Origin: ZLKRG44 sp964555705
GTDB taxonomy: Bacteria > Planctomycetota > Phycisphaerae > Phycisphaerales > SM1A02
Direction of reading: 5' to 3'
Assembly: GCA_964555705.1 (NCBI GenBank)
Contig: CAZKTN010000001.1
Coordinates: 108,785 to 172,784, forward strand
DNA length: 64,000 nt
Positions 59,202 to 64,000 of this stretch are shown piece by piece. The notes beneath the pieces are model-generated. The model saw only the letters and a program-made list of their open reading frames with translations, made no database searches and was not told where the DNA came from. The position numbers and the translations under genes were made by a program. The number at the start of each line of letters is the position of its first letter. Within the stretch, counting starts at the first letter, position 1.

Positions 59202-60251
59202 TCACCGCGAGCTCGAGTCGCGCAGCTGCGGCGGTGCACCGAAGTCCTTGCGCGGAGGCGGCTGGAGGTAGTTGTGCCCCGAGTTGGGGTTGTTCTTGTC
59301 GTACGCGAAGGCCTCGCGGTTGCGGATGAAGTCCGTCACGTAGCGGGCAGGAATGGCGAATCCGAGGGCCTCGCCGCCTCGGATGCCCATGTTCGTGATG
59401 CCAACCACCTCCCCGCGCGTGTTGAAGAGCGGTCCGCCGGAGTTGCCGGGATTGATCGGGGTGTCCGTCTGGATGTAGGTGAGGCCGTCGAAGTTGCGGC
59501 TCGTCGTGGACACCACGCCCTGCGTCAGCGTGCGCTCGAGGCCCAGCGGATTGCCGATCGCAAAGACCGGCTGCCCTACTTCCAGCGCATCGGACCCGAC
59601 CATCGGCGCGATCGGGAAGGGTGATCCGTCCGGGCTCTTGAGCTTCACGAGCGCCAAGTCGATCTGGTTGTTCACCGCAATGATCTCAACGTCGCTGAGC
59701 TCAGTGCGCTTGAGCGACCCATCGGGCTGGGCGACCCAGATCGTCGCGCGAAGGTTGGTCTCCCCCTGCACCACGTGAGCGTTGGTGATCGCGAACCCGT
59801 CCCGGTGGATGATGACGCCGGAGCCGAGACCGGACGGCGTCGAGACCTTGATCACCGCGGGGCCGATGATCTTGGCGTGCTCCTTGGGGCTGAGCTCCGG
59901 AAGGTCGACTGCCAGGGAGTAGAGCGACTGCTCCACCGTGCGGACAGGCGCGCCAGAGGTGTCGTTGGTCACATCGGCGACATCGGACATGTCGAACACC
60001 AGCACATCGGCGCCCACATCCAGCCACACCCTCTTGTCGGTGCGCTTGAGCACCTCGCCCTCCAGCTTTCGTCCGCTCTTGAGGGTGAGGATGTCCGTGC
60101 CTGCGCCTGAAGGCGCCGCTGAAGCTGCGGCGGGTTCCGACGTCGATGCAGCGGCCCCATCCTGCGGAGAGGCTGCGGCCACGAGCGTCGCGGCCTGAAG
60201 CGCAAGGAGCACGGCAACGCACTGCGATGGACGCGCGGCACACTGTGTCAT
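59202..60251 (-). CDS. HtrA-like trypsin-family serine protease without PDZ domain
   Basis: The product is 349 aa from ATG 60251. A signal peptide is followed by a small N-terminal domain (about 52-95), ILTLKSGRKLEGEVLKRTDKRVWLDVG, seen in planctomycete envelope proteins. The S1C protease domain carries the triad His-159 (ITNAHVV), Asp-198 (IDLALVKL) and Ser-271 (NPGNSGGPLF), with FAIGNPLGLERTLTQGVVS. No PDZ follows, only a Pro-rich end, unlike DegP/DegS. A periplasmic quality-control or processing role is inferred. Confidence 0.92.
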   Translation of the reverse strand: MTQCAARPSQCVAVLLALQAATLVAAASPQDGAAASTSEPAAASAAPSGAGTDILTLKSGRKLEGEVLKRTDKRVWLDVGADVLVFDMSDVADVTNDTSGAPVRTVEQSLYSLAVDLPELSPKEHAKIIGPAVIKVSTPSGLGSGVIIHRDGFAITNAHVVQGETNLRATIWVAQPDGSLKRTELSDVEIIAVNNQIDLALVKLKSPDGSPFPIAPMVGSDALEVGQPVFAIGNPLGLERTLTQGVVSTTSRNFDGLTYIQTDTPINPGNSGGPLFNTRGEVVGITNMGIRGGEALGFAIPARYVTDFIRNREAFAYDKNNPNSGHNYLQPPPRKDFGAPPQLRDSSSR

Positions 60252-60260
60252 GGGGAGCCA

Positions 60261-60266
60261 AGGGTA
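60261..60266 (-). promoter_or_regulatory. Near-leaderless -10 element for the HtrA-like protease gene
   Basis: Minus-strand TACCCT predicts a 3-base leader to ATG 60251. Confidence 0.5.
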
Positions 60267-60333
60267 CCATCCGCCACCCGGGTGACGCCCACCCGCCATC
60301 CGACAGACCTGCATCCAGGCCCCGCCCCACACC

Positions 60334-62667
60334 ATGAACAACCGACATCGCGCTCTCGCCCTTGCCCTCGCCGCAGCGACGTTCCCGTGCGCGGCAGCGC
60401 CAGCCCAGTCCCTCGCGGAGCACTATGGATTTGATCCACTTGAGGTGATCAAGATCGAGAAGGGCGCCGGCCCGATGGTCACGTCGGACATGGACAGCGA
60501 CGGGAAGCGCGACATCGTCGCCGTCAACAACCGCAACAGCCGGATCGACGTGCTGCTGCAGAAGGCCGGCGCGACGCCTGACGATCCGCCGCCGCCGCTG
60601 AAGTCGGTCAACGACATCCCGCAGCACTGGCGGTACCGCCGGGTCGAGGTGCCGGTGGCCGAGGAAGTCGGCGCCGTGATCCCCTACGACTTCGACCGGG
60701 ACGGGCTGATGGATCTGGTGTACGCCGGAGCGCCGGGACGGATCGTGTTCATGCGCCAGTCGGCCCCAGGCACCTTCGATGTGGCCCGAAAGCACACCGT
60801 GCGCAACCTCAACCCGACGCGCGACGCGCTTGCGATCGCCAACGTGACGGGCGACTCGTCGCCAGAGCTCATCGGCATCGTCTCCGGGCGCATCCAGATC
60901 TGGGCGCTCGACGGCACCGACATCGGATCCCCGACTGAGCTCTCCGCCGGAAGCGGCAACATCGTGGCGCTGCTTGTCGAGGACTTCGACGGCGACGGGA
61001 CCCAGGACCTTGTGGGAGTTCTGCCCGACGATGCCGCGCCGGTTCGCGCGTGGTTCGGCACCGATGTGTCAGGCACGTCGAGCCTGGGGCCGCAGATGCG
61101 ATTCGAGATGCCGCCGCTGCGCGAGGCCACCGCAGTCCGCCTCAACGGACAGAAGGCCGCCATGCTCGGGACGATCGAGCGCCCATCACGGCGTGCCGTG
61201 CTCTACCGCATCGAGGAGACGCCGGCGACGACGGACGCAGACCGTGAGGCGGGGCTGCAGACCTGGAGCTTCGCCGATCCCTCGAACCGAAAGCGCCGCA
61301 CAGCGTTCGCCGACATCAATGGCGACGGGCTGCCTGACCTGGTCGCCACCAACACCGAGTCGAACGCGATCTCCACATTCCTGCAGGTGCCGGGACGGGG
61401 CTTCGTGACCTACTCCAACGCACCGGCGTACAGCGACCTCGACTACATCGCCGCGCGGGACGTCAATGGAGACGGGCGGGCGGAAGTCTTCGTGAGCAGC
61501 GAGAAGGAGGGTGTGGTCGGTCGCTCCGACCCCGACGCCAACGGCGCGCTTGGATTCCCTGCGACAATCCCGATGCCCGGCGGCAGCGTCCCGGTCGCGC
61601 TCGGAGTGGTGCCGCTCGACGGGCGCCCCTGGGTCGCGGTGGTCGCGAAGGACGGCCGCAACTATGCGCTTGAGCTGCAGGCCGCCTCCGGCGACCCAAC
61701 GAAGGTCTCCGTGCCTCTCGGCTCGCTGAGCCGCGCGCCGGACACGGTGCTTGCAGTCGATGCGGACCGTGATGGCCTCACCGACCTGCTCCTGTTCACT
61801 CCGGAGAAGCCGATGATGATGCTCCGGCGCTCAGGCGAGAAGGATGGTGTCCCATCATTCGCGCTGCTTGAGAGCAAGGACATGGCGCAGTTCGGCCTCG
61901 CGCAGGCGGCGAATGCCCAGAACACGGCGGTCGCGGACATCAACGGTGACGGCAACGCCGAGCTGCTGGTGGCTGACCGCAACTTCATTCGTGCGCTCAA
62001 GTACGACCCCACGGCGGGATGGCAGGTCGTGGAGCAGATCAACGCACCGCGCGGCGACGCGAAGCTCGTCTCGATCGCGCTCATGGGCGACCGCATCGTG
62101 GCGGCCGACCGCGAGAACGGAAAGGTGCTCATCTTCGGACGCAACACGGGCGGCCAGTGGACGCAGCAGGACTCGATCGACACGAAGGGTTTCAAGTTCA
62201 ACTCGATCGAGGCGGGCAAGTTTGCCGGCGGCAGCGACGATGCGATCCTGCTCGTGGGCGACGACGGGTTCGGCGTGATCAGGTTCGGCGGCACTCGCCG
62301 CTCGCTCCAGCAGCTCGACTCGTGGCGCCCCGACGGCAACGAGCGCGTGCCGCACGAGTTCGGCGCAGGCGACGTCAACGGTGACGGCCTCACCGACCTC
62401 ATCGCGCTCGATGCCGGCAAGCAGATGCTTGACATCCTCGCCATCAGCGAGAGCATGAAGCTGATGCCCGCGCAGAGCTTCAAGATCTTCGAGAGCCGGC
62501 TGTTCTCGGGGGGCGAGCCGCGCGAGTTCGAGCCCTCGCAGGTCATCATCTCCGACGTCACCGGAGACGGCGCGGAGGACGTCATCCTGATGTGCCATGA
62601 CCGGGTCCTGCTCTACCCGCAGATGCGCGCCGGAGGCAGCGGCCCGCGCGGCAATCCAGGCTCATGA
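60334..62667 (+). CDS. Secreted FG-GAP/VCBS-repeat beta-propeller protein
   Basis: The 777-aa protein has a signal peptide (HRALALALAAATFPCAAAPAQS). About nine calcium-loop repeats follow, such as DMDSDGKRDIVAVNN, DFDRDGLMDLVYA, DFDGDGTQDLVGV, DINGDGLPDLVATN, DVNGDGRAEVFVS, DINGDGNAELLVAD, DVNGDGLTDLIALD and DVTGDGAEDVILM. Such proteins form seven- or eight-bladed propellers used in adhesion or binding. It is divergent from the protease gene and overlaps the PP2C gene by 4 bases. No catalytic motif was seen. Confidence 0.9.
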   Translation: MNNRHRALALALAAATFPCAAAPAQSLAEHYGFDPLEVIKIEKGAGPMVTSDMDSDGKRDIVAVNNRNSRIDVLLQKAGATPDDPPPPLKSVNDIPQHWRYRRVEVPVAEEVGAVIPYDFDRDGLMDLVYAGAPGRIVFMRQSAPGTFDVARKHTVRNLNPTRDALAIANVTGDSSPELIGIVSGRIQIWALDGTDIGSPTELSAGSGNIVALLVEDFDGDGTQDLVGVLPDDAAPVRAWFGTDVSGTSSLGPQMRFEMPPLREATAVRLNGQKAAMLGTIERPSRRAVLYRIEETPATTDADREAGLQTWSFADPSNRKRRTAFADINGDGLPDLVATNTESNAISTFLQVPGRGFVTYSNAPAYSDLDYIAARDVNGDGRAEVFVSSEKEGVVGRSDPDANGALGFPATIPMPGGSVPVALGVVPLDGRPWVAVVAKDGRNYALELQAASGDPTKVSVPLGSLSRAPDTVLAVDADRDGLTDLLLFTPEKPMMMLRRSGEKDGVPSFALLESKDMAQFGLAQAANAQNTAVADINGDGNAELLVADRNFIRALKYDPTAGWQVVEQINAPRGDAKLVSIALMGDRIVAADRENGKVLIFGRNTGGQWTQQDSIDTKGFKFNSIEAGKFAGGSDDAILLVGDDGFGVIRFGGTRRSLQQLDSWRPDGNERVPHEFGAGDVNGDGLTDLIALDAGKQMLDILAISESMKLMPAQSFKIFESRLFSGGEPREFEPSQVIISDVTGDGAEDVILMCHDRVLLYPQMRAGGSGPRGNPGS

Positions 62668-63995
62668 GCGAGCAGCAACCGGCCCAGGGAAGCGCCACGG
62701 ACGCTGGTTCGGCTGCTGTCGCGGCACTCGAGAAGCTGCTCACGATCTCGCGGCGGCTTGGCGAGTCCTCTGACCTCCCGGATGTGCTGAGCATCATCAT
62801 CGATGCACTCCGTGACCTGCTCCATGCGGACCGCGCCACCGTGTTCACCTACGACGCGCAGACGACCGAGCTGGTGATCCACGTGGCGCACGGCATCGGC
62901 GGTGCGGGACAGGTGATCCGAATTCCCGCCAACCGCGGGATCGCAGGCGCTGCGGCAGAGTCGCGCGCCATCGTGAACATCCCGGATGCGTACGCGGACG
63001 AGCGCTTCGACCGTTCGGTGGACCAGCGGACGGGCTACCGCACCCGCAGCATCCTCGCGGTCCCGCTTGTGGACCATGAGGGCTCGCTCGTGGGCGTCGC
63101 GCAGGTGCTCAACAAGGCAAGCGGCGCCTTCGACGGGCGCGACGAGTGGCTCGCCCGCGGCATTGCGGCGCAGGCTGCGGTCGCGCTGCGCCGTGCCGCG
63201 CTCATCGAGGACCATCTCGCGCGCGCCAAGCTCGAGGAGGAGATGAACGTCGCGCGAACGATCCAGCAGGGGTCATTCCCCACTGCCCTGCCGCAAGTCG
63301 ATGGGTACGAGATTGCGGCGCGAAGCACCCCTGCCGACGACTGCGGCGGTGACGCGTACGACTGCATCGGGCTCGACGACAGTGGCGTGGTCGAGCAGGG
63401 CGAGGCTGCGGACCGGGTCATGTTCCTCCTTGCGGATGCCACAGGCCACGGGGTGGGACCGGCGCTTTCCTCGATGCAGGCGCGTGGCATGACACGCGTC
63501 GGAGCGCGCCTTCGCACCGGGCTGCTCGATACGGCTCGCGAGGTCAACAACCAGCTCTGCCAGGACCTTCCATCCGGACGCTTTGTCACGGCGTGGCTGG
63601 GACTGCTCGACCGGCGCACGCACGCGGTCGAGAGCTTCAGCGCCGGGCAGGGACCGCTCTTCGTGTATCGCTACGCGGAAGACCGCTTCGAGCCCATCGA
63701 CACCGATGCGCCGCCATTCGGCGTGATCTCGTTCGGGTTCCCCTGCGAGCAGTCTCAGACGGTCACGCTCAGCCCGCGCGACCTGCTGGTGGTGCTCACT
63801 GACGGCTACTACGAGGCGATGAGCCCCGACGGCACGCAATGGGGCGACCCTGCAGTCCTCGATGTGGTGCGCACGCTGCGAGACCGCCCCTGCGCGGAGA
63901 TCCTCGACGCCCTCGATGCGGGCGCGCTCGCGTTCAGCCAGACCCCATCGACGGCGGACGACAGAACCGCCGTCATCGTGCGCCGGCTGGCGTAA
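62664..63995 (+). CDS. GAF-domain PP2C/SpoIIE-type protein phosphatase (RsbU-like)
   Basis: The product is 443 aa. A GAF domain spans about 20-190 (LSIIIDALRDLLHADRATVFTYD, IPANRGIAGAAAESRAIVNIPDAYADERFD, SILAVPLVDHEGSLVGVAQVLN). A linker helix (LARAKLEEEMNVARTIQQGSFPTALPQVDGYEIAAR) precedes the phosphatase domain with metal Asp residues (DDCGGDAYD, LADATGHGVGPALSSM, LTDGYYEAM). It probably dephosphorylates an anti-sigma-factor antagonist in a partner-switching system; its targets are not in the window. The stop is five bases from the window end. Confidence 0.93.
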   Translation: MSEQQPAQGSATDAGSAAVAALEKLLTISRRLGESSDLPDVLSIIIDALRDLLHADRATVFTYDAQTTELVIHVAHGIGGAGQVIRIPANRGIAGAAAESRAIVNIPDAYADERFDRSVDQRTGYRTRSILAVPLVDHEGSLVGVAQVLNKASGAFDGRDEWLARGIAAQAAVALRRAALIEDHLARAKLEEEMNVARTIQQGSFPTALPQVDGYEIAARSTPADDCGGDAYDCIGLDDSGVVEQGEAADRVMFLLADATGHGVGPALSSMQARGMTRVGARLRTGLLDTAREVNNQLCQDLPSGRFVTAWLGLLDRRTHAVESFSAGQGPLFVYRYAEDRFEPIDTDAPPFGVISFGFPCEQSQTVTLSPRDLLVVLTDGYYEAMSPDGTQWGDPAVLDVVRTLRDRPCAEILDALDAGALAFSQTPSTADDRTAVIVRRLA

Positions 63996-64000
63996 CCTGC

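Noticed and set aside
1..64000. CRISPR arrays, insertion sequences, rRNA genes, phage or plasmid functions
   Set aside because: None was found on either strand. The only long exact repeats are the 55-base copies at assembly gaps.

Overview
The window looks like a GC-rich (about 70 %) chromosomal scaffold from a Planctomycetota bacterium, probably class Phycisphaerae. The evidence is several secreted proteins ending in dockerin-like repeats (PADLDGDGVVGGLDL type), a PEP-CTERM-like tail (PAPGAIALLGLAGL plus an Arg run), a VWA/MoxR/DUF58 operon and a large FG-GAP protein. Many genes are densely packed and overlap by ATGA or GTGA. No rRNA, CRISPR array, transposase, phage gene or plasmid function was seen, and no gene-free stretch exceeds 300 bases. 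Species-level identity cannot be read from the sequence.

Layout: 0-3 kb holds the C-terminus of an MgtE Mg2+ transporter and accB-accC. 2.9-6.1 kb is a BtuFCD/FecBCD-type metal-chelate importer with a small basic membrane protein. 6.1-11.6 kb has a coiled-coil membrane protein, an MsbA-like exporter, aroA, groES, apt and an unlisted 46-aa membrane peptide. 11.6-20.3 kb carries tyrosine catabolism (hppD, hmgA, fahA) with an unknown protein coupled to fahA. 20.4-24.5 kb has an MFS transporter, a cardiolipin synthase, a TPR lipoprotein and tRNA-Gly. 24.5-28.5 kb is a secreted-protein block (dockerin, C-type lectin, PEP-CTERM). 28.6-32.9 kb has an Rrf2 regulator, cdsA with a zinc-ribbon protein, pyrD with a metallopeptidase, and a TPR/YggX-like protein. 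32.8-45.5 kb is one tightly coupled seven-gene operon: DUF4175-like, solute-binding protein, ABC permease fused to an NHL propeller, a 989-aa double-VWA protein, MoxR, DUF58 and a BatA-like VWA protein. 45.5-49.2 kb has a Pro-Glu-repeat envelope protein and feoA-feoB with a small Cys protein. 49.2-52.4 kb is ispD, an HSP70 and an ECF sigma factor. 52.5-57.3 kb has two lipoproteins, pheT, a cyclodeaminase-family protein and a hydrolase. 57.3-64 kb has an HtrA-like protease with a secreted partner, an FG-GAP protein and a GAF-PP2C phosphatase.

Two window-wide patterns matter. First, about twenty operon-leading genes carry a TANNNT -10 hexamer ending 6-12 bases before the start codon, so the transcripts should be leaderless or nearly so. 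Several surface-protein genes instead have long leaders, some with good Shine-Dalgarno sequences. Second, four of the five 100-N gaps are flanked by an identical 55-base sequence. These are scaffolding artefacts (overlapping contig ends) that falsely break aroA, the 989-aa VWA gene and the Pro-Glu protein. Only the gap at 27789-27888 shows no overlap and looks real.

The most interesting locus is the 32.8-45.5 kb operon, where a MoxR/VWA envelope module is co-transcribed with an ABC importer that has no ATPase nearby. Its permease runs in frame into a lipoprotein signal and a beta-propeller. A 23-base perfect palindrome overlapping the feoA -10 is a strong iron-regulator operator candidate.
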